A stretch of 64,000 nt of DNA, taken from NCBI GenBank assembly GCA_003164925.1, contig PLRV01000036.1, forward strand, positions 1 through 64,000, in the 5' to 3' direction. The position numbers and the translations under genes are program-made. The notes beneath the pieces were generated by a model. That model saw only the letters and a program-made list of their open reading frames with translations, ran no database searches and was not told the origin of the DNA. This DNA is from Caulobacteraceae bacterium. Its GTDB lineage: Bacteria > Pseudomonadota > Alphaproteobacteria > Caulobacterales > Caulobacteraceae. Below, piece by piece: positions 49,981 through 61,456 of the stretch (positions are counted from its first letter, which is position 1; the number at the start of each line of letters is the position of its first letter).

Positions 49981-51249
49981 ATGCTGTATGCTCTCCACGA
50001 AGCCGCTTATTACGCCGCAGAACCGCTGAACCGCATGGCCGGGGCGGCCAGCCGGTTCTGGAGTTCGCCGCTCAATCCCGCCGCCTCCACCGAGGGCGGC
50101 CGAACCCTCTACGCCGCCGCCTCGGTCCTGGGCAACATGACGCGCCGTTACGGCAAGCCGGACTGGCGCATCGACGATGTGCAGGTCGATGGCCGCACCG
50201 TCGGCGTACAGATGCAGACCGCCTGGAAGTCGCCCTGGGTGAAGATGCAGCACTTCGTCAAGAGCGGCGCCGACCTGGCCGCCGCCGGCCGTTCGGGGCC
50301 TGGCCCCGCCGTATTGATCGTCGCGCCCCTGTCGGGCCACTACGCCACCCTGCTGCGCGGCACGGTGCGGGCCTTCCTGCAGGACCACGACGTGTACATC
50401 TCCGACTGGTCCAACGCCCGCAACGTGTCCCTGATGGAGGGCCGTTTCGACTTTCACGACTTTGTCGACCACGTCAGGGCCATGATCTCGGCCATTGGAC
50501 CCAACACCCATGTGCTGGCGGTGTGTCAGCCCGGACCGCCGGTGATGGCCGCCGCCGCGCTGATGGCCGAGGACAAGGACCCGCTGCGCCCGGCGTCCAT
50601 GATCTTCATGGGCTCGCCCATCGACGCTCGCCTGTCGCCCACCGTGACCAACAAGATCGCCGAGGACCGGCCGTTCACCTGGTTCCAGCAGCAGATGATC
50701 TACACCGTGCCGCCGCCCTACATGGGCATGATGCGCCGGGTCTATCCGGGCTTTGTACAGCTCTACAGCTTCATGAAGATGAACGAGGCCCAGCACGTGA
50801 ACGCCCACTGGCGTTATTTCGAGGATTTGGTGAAGGACGACGGCGAAAGCACCGACAAGCACCGGGAGTTCTACGACGAGTACCTCTCGGTGCTGGACCT
50901 GACCGAGGAGTTCTACCTGCAGACCGTCGACATCGTGTTCCAGAAACATCTGCTGCCCAAGGGCGAGCTGGTCCATCGGGGACGGGCGGTGAAGCCGGCC
51001 GTCATCACCGACATCGCCCTGATGACCATCGAAGGCGCCCATGACGATATTTCCGGCGTCGGCCAGACCCAGGCCGCGCATGCCCTGTGTCCCTCCATCC
51101 CCGACTCGATGAAGGCGCTCTATGTCCATCCGGAAGTGGGCCACTACGGGGTGTTCAACGGCAGCCGCTTCCGCAACGACATCTATCCGCAGGCCAGGGA
51201 CTTCATCGCCCGCAACGATGCGGCGGCCAGCCGCGCCGTGGCGGCTTGA
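49981..51249 (+). CDS. phaZ: Intracellular polyhydroxybutyrate depolymerase (PhaZ1-type)
   Basis: A 422-residue enzyme that mobilises intracellular PHB granules to 3-hydroxybutyrate units. The N terminus (YALHEAAYYAAEPLNRMAGA) and the lipase-box variant VCQPGPPVMAA with the nucleophilic Cys (C182, the position of Cys183 in Ralstonia PhaZ1) are diagnostic, as are VYISDWSNARNV, SPTVTNKIAEDRP and HPEVGHYGVFNGSRFR with the catalytic His. No signal peptide is present, consistent with cytosolic action. ATG 49981 is chosen from the conserved start; longer frames are unconserved. PHA synthase genes are not in this window. Confidence 0.95.
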   Translation: MLYALHEAAYYAAEPLNRMAGAASRFWSSPLNPAASTEGGRTLYAAASVLGNMTRRYGKPDWRIDDVQVDGRTVGVQMQTAWKSPWVKMQHFVKSGADLAAAGRSGPGPAVLIVAPLSGHYATLLRGTVRAFLQDHDVYISDWSNARNVSLMEGRFDFHDFVDHVRAMISAIGPNTHVLAVCQPGPPVMAAAALMAEDKDPLRPASMIFMGSPIDARLSPTVTNKIAEDRPFTWFQQQMIYTVPPPYMGMMRRVYPGFVQLYSFMKMNEAQHVNAHWRYFEDLVKDDGESTDKHREFYDEYLSVLDLTEEFYLQTVDIVFQKHLLPKGELVHRGRAVKPAVITDIALMTIEGAHDDISGVGQTQAAHALCPSIPDSMKALYVHPEVGHYGVFNGSRFRNDIYPQARDFIARNDAAASRAVAA

Positions 51250-51281
51250 TCGCAACGCCGGACTGGTCTCTTAGCTAAGGC

Positions 51282-52034
51282 ATGGGCCTCTTTCGCGCAC
51301 CCAGCCTCACGCCCGGCGACCTGATCGAGGTGGCCGGCTCGCCTGTGCGTCTGAAGGTCAACGCCAGGGCGCGCAGGGTCAGCCTGCGCGTGGATCCGCG
51401 CAAGCGGGAGGTGGTGGCCACGGCGCCCAGCCAGCGGCGCCTGGGCGAGGCCGTCGCCTTCGCCGGCCAGCGCGCCGACTGGATCGCCCAGCAACTGCGC
51501 GCCTTGCCGCAAGCCGAGCCTGTGAGCCCCGGCGACGTGCTGGAGGTGCTGGGCGAGACGCATCGGCTGGTCGCGGCCCGCACGCGGCTGGAGGCGGGCT
51601 TCCGCGAGGACGCGCAGCTCGGCCCGGTGCTGGCCGCCTTTGGCTCGGGCGACGCCTTCGGCCGCGCGGCCCTGCGCCTGCTGAAGCGCCAGGCGCTGGA
51701 GGTGCTGAGCGAGCGCACGGCCCATTACGCCGCGACGCTGGGCCGGCCGACCCCACAGGTGAGCATCGGCGACGCCAAGGCCCGCTGGGGTTCTTGCCGG
51801 CCGCCGCGCACGGGGCTCAAGGCCGACACGGGAGCGATCCGCTACAACTGGCGTCTGGTGCTGGCGCCCTATGCGGTGGCCGACTACGTCGCCGCCCACG
51901 AATGCGCCCACCTGATCGAGGCCAACCACGGCCCGAAGTTCTGGGCGGTGGTGGAGGCCATCTACGGCTCGCAGAAGGGCCCGCGCGACTGGCTCAAGCG
52001 CCATGGCAACCGGCTGCATGGGTTCGGGCGGTGA
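51282..52034 (+). CDS. YgjP/WLM-type zinc metallopeptidase (DUF45)
   Basis: A 250-residue cytosolic protein. The C-terminal HECAHLIEANH (HExxH at 206-210, third ligand H216) is preceded by KARWGSCRPPRTGLKADTGA, RYNWRLVLAPYAVADYVAAH, the full signature of YgjP-like (DUF45) SprT-related metallopeptidases. The N-terminal half (VKVNARARRVSLRVDPRKRE) fits the family. The substrate is unknown. The gene follows phaZ by 32 bp and may be co-transcribed. Confidence 0.9.
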   Translation: MGLFRAPSLTPGDLIEVAGSPVRLKVNARARRVSLRVDPRKREVVATAPSQRRLGEAVAFAGQRADWIAQQLRALPQAEPVSPGDVLEVLGETHRLVAARTRLEAGFREDAQLGPVLAAFGSGDAFGRAALRLLKRQALEVLSERTAHYAATLGRPTPQVSIGDAKARWGSCRPPRTGLKADTGAIRYNWRLVLAPYAVADYVAAHECAHLIEANHGPKFWAVVEAIYGSQKGPRDWLKRHGNRLHGFGR

Positions 52035-52099
52035 GACCGGTTCAGTCGCCTGACGTCGGCGCGAGCTCCCCTGCCTGCGGGGGAGCTGTCCCGAAGGGA

Positions 52100-52147
52100 C
52101 TGAGGGGGCGTTGATCAAGCGCCGCGCCTTGGTGCGCGCCCCCTCAG
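52100..52147. terminator. Convergent-gene hairpin CTGAGGGGGCG / CGCCCCCTCAG
   Basis: An 11-bp perfect stem (52100-52110 with 52137-52147) between the convergent metallopeptidase and pbp1A genes, overlapping the pbp1A stop codon. The flanking GGGGGAGCTGTCCCGAAGGG resembles a dispersed Caulobacterales-type repeat. It may terminate both transcripts; no U-tract is visible on the plus strand. Confidence 0.5.
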
Positions 52148-54183
52148 AAAAACTCAGGCGCCGGCTTTTTCTGCGCGGGGTCCACCGGCGCGGCGTCCGG
52201 CTTGGGCGTTTGGGGATCCGGTTGCGGGGGCGCGCCGTTTTGCAGGAGGTCGCCGATGGCGTCCTGGCCCGAGGCGGCGGTTTCGTCCGGCGTGGCGGGG
52301 GGCGGGGCGCCGCCGGGGATGGCCTGGGCCTTCAGGCGCGGCAGGGCCTGGCTCATGAAAGTCTTCCAGATACGCGCGGGCATGGTTCCGCCGGTGACGC
52401 CGCGCATGGGGGTGTTGTCGTCGCGCCCGGTCCAGACGGCGGTCACGAAACCGCCGGTGTAGCCCACGAACCAGGCGTCGCGGTAATCGCTGGTGGTGCC
52501 GGTCTTGCCGGCCAGGTCGTAGCCCGCAATGCGCGCGCCGGCGCCGGTGCCCGAGATCAGCACCTCGCGCAGCATCTGGTTCATGTACTGCAGGGCGGGC
52601 GAGCCGATCACCTGGGTGCGGGCCTGCTTTTCCACATTGCGGTCGTACAGCACCTGGCCGGTGGTGGTGCGGATGCGCTCGATGCCATAGGCCTTCACTC
52701 CCATTCCGCCATTGGCGAAGGCGTCGTAGGCCTGGGCCATTTCAAGGGGGCTGACCTCCACCGCGCCCAGGGCCATGGACGGGTCGGTCTGGATCGGCGA
52801 GGTGATGCCCAGGCGGTGGGCGGTGCGGGCCACATTGCCGGTGCCCACTTCATTGGCCAGGCGCACGGCCACGGTGTTGATCGAGTGGGCCAGGGCGATC
52901 TGCAGGGTGATCGGCCCCATGAACTCCTTCTCGAAGTTCTTGGGCTGCCAGTTGCCGATCGTGATCGGTTCGTCCACCACCGGCGTATCGGGTCTCCGGC
53001 CATTCTCCATGGCCGTCAAGTAAACGAAGGGCTTGAAGGAGGAGCCGGCCTGGCGTTTGGCGTCCGCGGCCCGGTCGAACTGGCTGTCGGCGTAGTCGAC
53101 CCCGCCGACGTAGGCCCGCACCCGTCCCTCGCCGTCCAGGGCCACCAGGGCGGTCTGCTGGATGCCGTGGGCCTTGCCCTCGGGCGATTGCACTTGGCGC
53201 TCGGCGGCCTCGGCGGCGGCCTGGATCGGCAGGTCCAAGGTGGTCTCCACCACCAGGTCCTGCTGCAGGGGATTGTCCTTGGTCTGGCCGACGATGGAGC
53301 GGACTTCCGCGTCGACCCAGTCGACGAAGTATTGCGCCCTTTGGCTGGACAAGGTGCGCGACACCCGCACCGGCTGGGCGAAGGCGGCGTCGCGCTGGGC
53401 CGGCGTGATGGCGCCGGTGGCGACCATATTGTCCAGCACCACGGTGGCGCGCCGCTCAGCGCGGGCGGTGTCGGAAATGGGGCTGTAGCGCGCCGGACCC
53501 TTCATCAGCCCGGCCAGCAGGGCCGCCTCGCCGACGGTGAGCTGGGAGGCGGGCTTGTCGAAGTAGCGCTGGGATGCGGCCTCGATGCCGTAGGCGCCCG
53601 CGCCGAAATAGACCCGGTTCAGATAGAGGCTGAGGATCTCCTTCTTGGAGAACTTCATCTCCAGCCACACCGCCAGGATCAGCTCCTGCACCTTGCGGCG
53701 GATGGTCTGCTGCGGGCTGAGGAACAGGTTGCGCGCCAGCTGCTGGGTGATGGTGGAGGCGCCCTGGGCGAAGCGGCGTTCGCGCGCGTCCACGAACACC
53801 ATGCGCACCATGCCGATCGGGTCGAAGCCGAAGTGATGGTAGAAACGCTTGTCCTCGATGGCGATGAAGGCGTCCGGCACATAGGTCGGCAGTTCGTCCA
53901 GGTTCACCGGCGGCGTGAATTGGCTGCCGCGCACGGCCACCAGGGCGCCCGAGCGATCGAGATAGGAGATCGAGGGGGTGCGCTGGACCTGATAAAGCTT
54001 GGAGGTGTCGGGCAGGCCGGTGGCGAACACCGCCAGGAATCCGACCAGGAAGATCAGGCCCCATACGCCCGCGACGACGCCCCAATACAGGATCGATTGG
54101 GTCCGGGTGCGTCCGGCTCCGCCCTTGGAGCCGCCGCCATTGCCCCCGCCCGGGGTCCCGCCGCCTGATCGCCCGTTCGCCAT
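52144..54183 (-). CDS. Penicillin-binding protein 1A (bifunctional peptidoglycan synthase)
   Basis: A class A PBP of about 679 residues. After a Gly-rich cytoplasmic tail and one TM (LYWGVVAGVWGLIFLVGFLAV) comes a GT51 transglycosylase domain (IAIEDKRFYHHFGFDPIGMV with the catalytic Glu, then GASTITQQLARNLFL and KEILSLYLNRVYFG). The transpeptidase domain has SxxK in AGSSFKPFVYL, SxN in AHSINTVAV and KTGTT. It polymerises and crosslinks peptidoglycan in the periplasm. ATG 54183 has GGGAG upstream and is preferred over the longer frame to 54216. The Pro-rich C-terminal tail is non-catalytic. Confidence 0.95.
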   Translation of the reverse strand: MANGRSGGGTPGGGNGGGSKGGAGRTRTQSILYWGVVAGVWGLIFLVGFLAVFATGLPDTSKLYQVQRTPSISYLDRSGALVAVRGSQFTPPVNLDELPTYVPDAFIAIEDKRFYHHFGFDPIGMVRMVFVDARERRFAQGASTITQQLARNLFLSPQQTIRRKVQELILAVWLEMKFSKKEILSLYLNRVYFGAGAYGIEAASQRYFDKPASQLTVGEAALLAGLMKGPARYSPISDTARAERRATVVLDNMVATGAITPAQRDAAFAQPVRVSRTLSSQRAQYFVDWVDAEVRSIVGQTKDNPLQQDLVVETTLDLPIQAAAEAAERQVQSPEGKAHGIQQTALVALDGEGRVRAYVGGVDYADSQFDRAADAKRQAGSSFKPFVYLTAMENGRRPDTPVVDEPITIGNWQPKNFEKEFMGPITLQIALAHSINTVAVRLANEVGTGNVARTAHRLGITSPIQTDPSMALGAVEVSPLEMAQAYDAFANGGMGVKAYGIERIRTTTGQVLYDRNVEKQARTQVIGSPALQYMNQMLREVLISGTGAGARIAGYDLAGKTGTTSDYRDAWFVGYTGGFVTAVWTGRDDNTPMRGVTGGTMPARIWKTFMSQALPRLKAQAIPGGAPPPATPDETAASGQDAIGDLLQNGAPPQPDPQTPKPDAAPVDPAQKKPAPEFF

Positions 54184-54313
54184 GTTCAGAAAGTCTCCCG
54201 GCGCGGCCCCGCCCATGGCGCGCTGTTTATCCTAATCCAAAGGCCCTGCTCCAGCGATTAAAGCCCGCTCTGGTTTGACTCAAAGTTAAGCGAGGCTCGG
54301 TTAGGGTGCAGCC

Positions 54314-56068
54314 ATGACCGGGATAGTCGACGTTCTGGAAGGTTTGGACCGCCCCGCCGCCGTGATGGCCGCGGATGGCGTGCTCGTCTGCGCCAACGAG
54401 GCCTGGCGCAAGAGTGAGCCGCCCGCGCATCTGCTGGCCCGGCTTGGCTCCGGCGGGCGCCTGGAAGCGGACGGCGGCCTGGTGTGGACCGTTCGCGCCC
54501 TGCCAGGGGGCGAACGCCTGATGCTGGCCGAACCCGCCGTGGTCCAGGGCCTGCATGGGCGCGAGCGTTACCTGGCGGCCCTCAGTCACGAGCTGCGCAC
54601 GCCCCTGAGCGGGGTGATCGGCATGGCCGGCCTTCTGGCCGACACGCCCCTGAACGCGGATCAGAGAACCTACGTCCAGGCCCTGCGCCAGACCGGCGCG
54701 CACCTCTTGGGCCTGGTCAACGACGTGCTCGACCTGGCCAAGCTGGAAAGCGGCCAGATAGACCTGGAGCCAGCGCCGCTGGACATCGAGCTTTTGCTGC
54801 AGGGCGTGTGCGAGCTGCTCAGCCCCCGCGCCCACGAAAAGGGTCTGGAAATCGCTTGGGCCGCCACGGGCTGCCCCGCACGCATCATGGCCGACGAAGG
54901 CCGGTTGCGTCAGATTCTGTTCAACCTCGCCGGCAACGCCGTCAAGTTCACCGAACAGGGCGGGGTGCTGATCCTCGCCGAGGCGATGGGCGAGGAGGAC
55001 GGCGAGACCACGCTTCGTTTCAGCGTGCGCGACACCGGCCCTGGCGTGCCCTCCCATGAGCAGGCGCGCATCTTCGAGGAGTATGTACGCGCGCCTGGCC
55101 ATACCGCCCGCCTGGAGGGCACCGGCCTGGGCCTGGCCATCGTTCGCCGCCTGGCGACCGCGCACGACGGCGCCATCGGCCTGGACAGCCCCGCCGAGGG
55201 CGGCGCGGAATTCTGGTTTCAGGCGCGCTTTCCCATTGCCGTCGCCGCCCCCGCGCGCCGCCCCCTGGAGGGGCTGACGGTGCTGGTGGTCTCGCCCAGC
55301 GTCATCGTGCGCACCGCCGCCGCGGCGCAGATCGAGGCCAGCGGCGGACGGGCCAGGGTCTGCGAGCGGGCGCCCGAAGACCTTGAGGCCGATCTCGTCT
55401 TGCTGGATCGCGCCTTGGCTCAGGCGCCGCCGCCCGCCCGTCCGACCCTGGTGCTGCTCAAGCCCGAACGACGGGGCGAGCTGGAGAGCCTAAGAGCGCG
55501 CGGCTTTGCCGGCTATCTGATCAAGCCGCTGCGGCGGGCGTCCCTGGCCGAGCGGATCCTGGCGGCGGTCGGGCGCGGCGCGCAGGCGGCCGAACCGGCG
55601 CGTCCGGCGGAGGACGATCGGTTGGCGCCGGCCTGCGCGGCGGGCGTGCGCGTGCTGTTGGCCGAGGACAATCCCATCAACGCCCTCCTGGCGCGCACCC
55701 TGCTGGAGCGCGAGGGCTGCGCGGTGGACTGCGTGGTCAACGGGCTGGATGCGCTGGAGGCCGGCAAGAACGGGACGCACGACCTGATCCTCATGGACCA
55801 GCGGATGCCGGGCATGGACGGGGTGCAGGCGGCCAAGGCCTTGCGCGCCGCGGGCGTCAAGACGCCGATCGTGGCCCTGACCGCCGACGCTTTCGAGGAC
55901 GACCGCAAGGCGTGCCTTAACGCCGGCATGAACGATTTCCTGGCCAAGCCGTTGGAGGCGGGCGCCCTGCGCGGGGTGCTGGGCCGCTGGGCCAGGCCCC
56001 AGGCTCCTGCGACCCAGGCTCCTGCGGCCTTTACGCCAGAGGGACAGCAGGACAAGCTCGCCTCCTGA
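54314..56068 (+). CDS. Soluble hybrid sensor histidine kinase with two receivers, one degenerate
   Basis: A 584-residue protein without membrane segments. Residues 1-78 are a short PAS-like input. The HisKA domain has LAALSHELRTPLSGVIG with phospho-His H92, and the HATPase has ILFNLAGNAVKFTEQG, VRDTGPGVP and EGTGLGLAIV. A first receiver-like domain (about 335-430) has lost its acidic pocket (VLVVSPSV in place of a DD pair). The C-terminal receiver is intact: VLLAEDNPIN, D495 in LILMDQRMPGMDG, and the Lys in LAKPL. It likely passes phosphate to an unlinked phosphotransfer protein. The signal is unknown. Confidence 0.93.
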   Translation: MTGIVDVLEGLDRPAAVMAADGVLVCANEAWRKSEPPAHLLARLGSGGRLEADGGLVWTVRALPGGERLMLAEPAVVQGLHGRERYLAALSHELRTPLSGVIGMAGLLADTPLNADQRTYVQALRQTGAHLLGLVNDVLDLAKLESGQIDLEPAPLDIELLLQGVCELLSPRAHEKGLEIAWAATGCPARIMADEGRLRQILFNLAGNAVKFTEQGGVLILAEAMGEEDGETTLRFSVRDTGPGVPSHEQARIFEEYVRAPGHTARLEGTGLGLAIVRRLATAHDGAIGLDSPAEGGAEFWFQARFPIAVAAPARRPLEGLTVLVVSPSVIVRTAAAAQIEASGGRARVCERAPEDLEADLVLLDRALAQAPPPARPTLVLLKPERRGELESLRARGFAGYLIKPLRRASLAERILAAVGRGAQAAEPARPAEDDRLAPACAAGVRVLLAEDNPINALLARTLLEREGCAVDCVVNGLDALEAGKNGTHDLILMDQRMPGMDGVQAAKALRAAGVKTPIVALTADAFEDDRKACLNAGMNDFLAKPLEAGALRGVLGRWARPQAPATQAPAAFTPEGQQDKLAS

Positions 56069-56098
56069 TTTGCGCGGCTCCCGCGCGCGGGACGCCCG

Positions 56099-57478
56099 AT
56101 GACCACTGCCGTTCAAGCCGAACCCAATAAGCCCCGCGCCAAGCTGCACGACATGGGCGCGGTGATCAAAGCCCTGCGCCGGCCACGGGTGCTGATCATG
56201 CTGATGCTCGGCTTCTCCTCGGGCATCCCCTTCATGCTCACGGCCAATACCCTGGGCTTCTGGCTGCGCGACGCGGGACTAAAGTTGGGCGCGATCAGCG
56301 CCCTGTCCTGGGTGGGTCTGGCCTATTCGCTGAAGTTTTTGTGGGCGCCGGTGGTCGACCGGGCGGATCTGCCCTTTCTGGGCCGGCTCGGCCGGCGGCG
56401 GGGCTGGATCGTCGCCGCCCAGGTGCTGGTGGGCGCGGGCCTTTTGGCCATGGCCCTCACCGGGCCGCAAAGGAACATCCTGGCCTTCGCCGGCCTGGCC
56501 CTGCTCGTGGCCTTCGCCTCGGCCACCCAGGACATCGTGCTGGACGCCTGGCGCATCGAGATGGCCGAAACCGCCGAGGAGCTGGGCCTGCTCACCGCCG
56601 CCTATCAGCTAGGCTATCGGATAGCTCTGCTGGCCACGGTGTCATGGGTTCTGATCCTGGCCCAGTTCGCGGGGTGGAATCTGTCCTATGGGGTGATGGC
56701 GGCCTGCATGCTGGTGGGGGTGGCCGCGATCCTGATGGCCCAGGAGCCGGCGCGGGCCGATGCCGTGATGCACGCCAAGTCCGACGCCGCGCCCTTGTGG
56801 ACGCCGCGCGGCTTCTTCGATGCGGTGGCCGGGCCCTTCGTCGAATTCTTCAAGACCCACAGGCTGTTCGGCTTGGTGATGCTCTTGACCATCACCCTGT
56901 ACCATCTGTCCGACTATCTGCGCGGGCCGATCGTCAACCCGTTCTACCATGACGTGGGCTATTCCAAGGTCGTGGTGGGCCTGATGCGCACCAGCGTGGG
57001 CCTGTGGGCCAGCGTGGCCGGTGTGGCCGCGGGCGGCCTCTGTTCCCTGCGCATCGGATTCTTCAAGACCCTGATCATCGGGGCGGTGCTGCAGCCCATC
57101 GGCATCGGCGCCTTCGCCCTGGTGGCCCTGCGCGGCGCCCCGGACCTGCCGCTGTTCGCCGCCGTCAACGCCATGGACGACTTCGCCATCGGCTTTTCGG
57201 GCGTCGCGCTCGTGGCCTACATGTCGAGCTTGACCAACCTGGGCTATGTGGCCAGCCAGTATGCCGTGATGAGCTCGGCGCTGGCCTGGACCGGCAAGAC
57301 GCTGAAGGGCTTTTCCGGCTTCGTCATCGAGGCCCTGCAGCAGGGCCGCGACCTGATGCACGCCTACGCCCTGTTCTACCTGGGCGTGGCCGCGCTGGGC
57401 CTGCCGGCCGTGGCACTGTGCTTCGTGCTGGCCCACGTCGCCCAGACCCGCGCAGCCAAGGTCGCCGCGCAGGCCTGA
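56099..57478 (+). CDS. ampG: AmpG-like muropeptide permease (MFS)
   Basis: A 459-residue, 12-14-helix transporter of the AmpG type. It has LMLGFSSGIPFMLTANTLGFWLRDAGL (the AmpG N-terminal signature), SLKFLWAPVVDR, RRRGWIVAAQV and ATQDIVLDAWRIE. AmpG imports GlcNAc-anhydroMurNAc peptides from the periplasm for cell-wall recycling and, in some species, beta-lactamase induction. The start ATG 56099 lies 30 bp after the hybrid kinase gene. Two AmpG-like paralogues are common in this group, so the numbering of this one is unknown. Confidence 0.88.
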   Translation: MTTAVQAEPNKPRAKLHDMGAVIKALRRPRVLIMLMLGFSSGIPFMLTANTLGFWLRDAGLKLGAISALSWVGLAYSLKFLWAPVVDRADLPFLGRLGRRRGWIVAAQVLVGAGLLAMALTGPQRNILAFAGLALLVAFASATQDIVLDAWRIEMAETAEELGLLTAAYQLGYRIALLATVSWVLILAQFAGWNLSYGVMAACMLVGVAAILMAQEPARADAVMHAKSDAAPLWTPRGFFDAVAGPFVEFFKTHRLFGLVMLLTITLYHLSDYLRGPIVNPFYHDVGYSKVVVGLMRTSVGLWASVAGVAAGGLCSLRIGFFKTLIIGAVLQPIGIGAFALVALRGAPDLPLFAAVNAMDDFAIGFSGVALVAYMSSLTNLGYVASQYAVMSSALAWTGKTLKGFSGFVIEALQQGRDLMHAYALFYLGVAALGLPAVALCFVLAHVAQTRAAKVAAQA

Positions 57479-57484
57479 TCGGCG

Positions 57485-59803
<2,319 letters not shown>

Positions 59804-59976
59804 GAGGGATCGTCGGGCCTTGTAAAACTGGGCCCCAACCTAGCCAGCGGGGCGTGGCGCCACAACGGGCTTGCGGTGTAAAACGACCTCGTCAGTCCGA
59901 TTGCATGGCGCCGCTCCGGTTGATTTTCCCGTTCAGGGCAGGCAAGCCGGAGCAGAACGCAGGAAAGACGGGCCAA

Positions 59977-60765
59977 GTGGCGTCAATCAACATCAGAATC
60001 GGCGTGGCCGGCGCCTCGGGGCGCATGGGCCAGGCGGTGACGGCCCTGGCCTCGGCGCGCCCGGGTTTGGAGATCGCCGCCCTGTTCGACCGGCCCGACG
60101 CGGCGGGCGGCGCGTCGGCCGGCGGGATCCTGACCGACCGAGACCATGCGCTGGAGACCTGCGACGTGATCGTGGATTTCACCAGCGGCTCGGCCTCGGC
60201 CGAACTGGCCGCCCTGTGCGCTAAGCGCGGCGGCCCAGCCCTGGTGATCGGGTCCACCGGCTTTTCCGAGGCGGATGAGGCGATGGTGCGCGCGGCGGCC
60301 GAGCGGACCGCCATCGTCAAGTCCGGCAACTATTCCCTGGGCGTGAACGTGCTGCTCGGCCTGGTGGCCCAGGCGGCGGCGGCGCTGAAGGCGCGCGACT
60401 TCGACATCGAGGTGTTTGAGGCCCACCACAAGCGCAAGGTCGACGCGCCCTCGGGTACGGCGCTGATGCTGGGCCAGGCGGCGGCCCAGGCGCGCGGATC
60501 GGACCTGAAGGCGCTGGAGGTGCGCGCGCGCGACGGCATTACAGGGCCGCGCGAGGAAGGGACCATCGGCTTTTCGGTGGTTCGCGGCGGTGGGATCGTG
60601 GGCGAACACAGCGTGATCTTCGCCGGCGAGGAGGAGATCCTCACCCTGTCGCATTCGGCCCGCGACCGCGGTCTGTTCGCCCGGGGCGCGCTCGAGGCCG
60701 CCCTGTGGGTCGCCGGGCGAGGACCTGGGCTCTACGACATGCAGGACGTGCTGGGGTTTAAATAG
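59977..60765 (+). CDS. dapB: 4-hydroxy-tetrahydrodipicolinate reductase
   Basis: DapB reduces the dihydrodipicolinate intermediate in lysine and diaminopimelate synthesis. The 262-residue protein has the dinucleotide-binding [53 protein letters not shown] and the diagnostic [16 protein letters not shown]. The start GTG 59977 with AGGAAAGACGG upstream is chosen because family members begin a few residues before the [10 protein letters not shown] loop; a longer in-frame extension to 59854 is unconserved and overlaps the maeB promoter region. It is divergent from maeB. Confidence 0.95.
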   Translation: MASINIRIGVAGASGRMGQAVTALASARPGLEIAALFDRPDAAGGASAGGILTDRDHALETCDVIVDFTSGSASAELAALCAKRGGPALVIGSTGFSEADEAMVRAAAERTAIVKSGNYSLGVNVLLGLVAQAAAALKARDFDIEVFEAHHKRKVDAPSGTALMLGQAAAQARGSDLKALEVRARDGITGPREEGTIGFSVVRGGGIVGEHSVIFAGEEEILTLSHSARDRGLFARGALEAALWVAGRGPGLYDMQDVLGFK

Positions 60766-60802
60766 CGCGGATTAACCGCGGGTCCTTCGTGGTTGGATTT
60801 TT

Positions 60803-61255
60803 CTACCGTCCCGTCGACCCGAACCCGCCCGCGCCGCGCGCCGTCTCGTCCAGGCTGTCGGTCTCCAGCCAGCTCGCCTGCAGCAGCGGCGCCACGATCA
60901 TCTGGGCGATGCGTTCGCCGCGCTGGATGACGAAGTCCTCCTGGCCGAGGTTGATCAGGATCACTTTCACCTCGCCGCGATAGTCGCTGTCGATGGTGCC
61001 GGGCGTATTGAGGCAGGTGACGCCGTGCTTGACCGCCAGGCCCGAGCGGGGCCGCACCTGCACCTCGAACCCCTGAGGAATGGCCATGCACAGGCCCGTG
61101 GGAACCAGGGCCCTCGCGCCGGGCGCCAAGATTATGGGCTCATGCTGCGGCGGCGCCGCGCGCAGGTCCATGCCCGCCGAGCCATGAGTTTCATAGGCCG
61201 GCAGGGGCAGGCCCTCGGCGTGGGGCAGGCGGAGGACGGCGATCTGAGGGGTCAT
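60803..61255 (-). CDS. dut: Deoxyuridine triphosphatase
   Basis: A 150-residue homotrimeric dUTPase that hydrolyses dUTP to dUMP. All five motifs are visible: [10 protein letters not shown] (1), [12 protein letters not shown] (2), [13 protein letters not shown] (3, with the catalytic Asp), [10 protein letters not shown] (4) and the flexible C-terminal [11 protein letters not shown] (5). It keeps uracil out of DNA and feeds thymidylate synthesis. It lies just downstream of coaBC on the same strand with a 200-bp gap, the common alphaproteobacterial dfp-dut pairing. Confidence 0.97.
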   Translation of the reverse strand: MTPQIAVLRLPHAEGLPLPAYETHGSAGMDLRAAPPQHEPIILAPGARALVPTGLCMAIPQGFEVQVRPRSGLAVKHGVTCLNTPGTIDSDYRGEVKVILINLGQEDFVIQRGERIAQMIVAPLLQASWLETDSLDETARGAGGFGSTGR

Positions 61256-61277
61256 GTGTTTCCGTGGTTTGGGTGGA

Positions 61278-61297
61278 TCAGCATCTTCAGATGCTGA
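61278..61297. terminator. Short perfect hairpin between coaBC and dut
   Basis: TCAGCATCT and AGATGCTGA pair over 9 bp with a 2-nt loop, 20 bp upstream of dut. The AAGC/GATGCTGA type recalls other short palindromes in the window. It may attenuate read-through from coaBC or be a repeat fragment. Confidence 0.35.
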
Positions 61298-61456
61298 ATC
61301 GGCTGTGAGGCCTTGCCGAGATTGGAGCTTTGGACTTGGTCTTGGTCAAGGACGGCGCGTCGCGCCGCCGCTGCGCGGTCGCCACAGGCGATCCTTGAGC
61401 AAGGCCAAGCCCAAAGCGATGCTGGCTGGCATGGCTTAAGGCAGCGTGCGCCGATT

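Noticed and set aside
52111-54168. A 685-codon open frame on the plus strand opposite the PBP1A gene
   Set aside because: It is the antisense shadow of a high-GC gene; its product is rich in Gly/His/Val with no motifs, while the minus-strand frame has complete GT51 and transpeptidase signatures.
60767-60781. CGCGG-ATTAA-CCGCG as a dapB terminator
   Set aside because: Only a 5-bp stem and no T-run directly after it; too weak to list as a feature.
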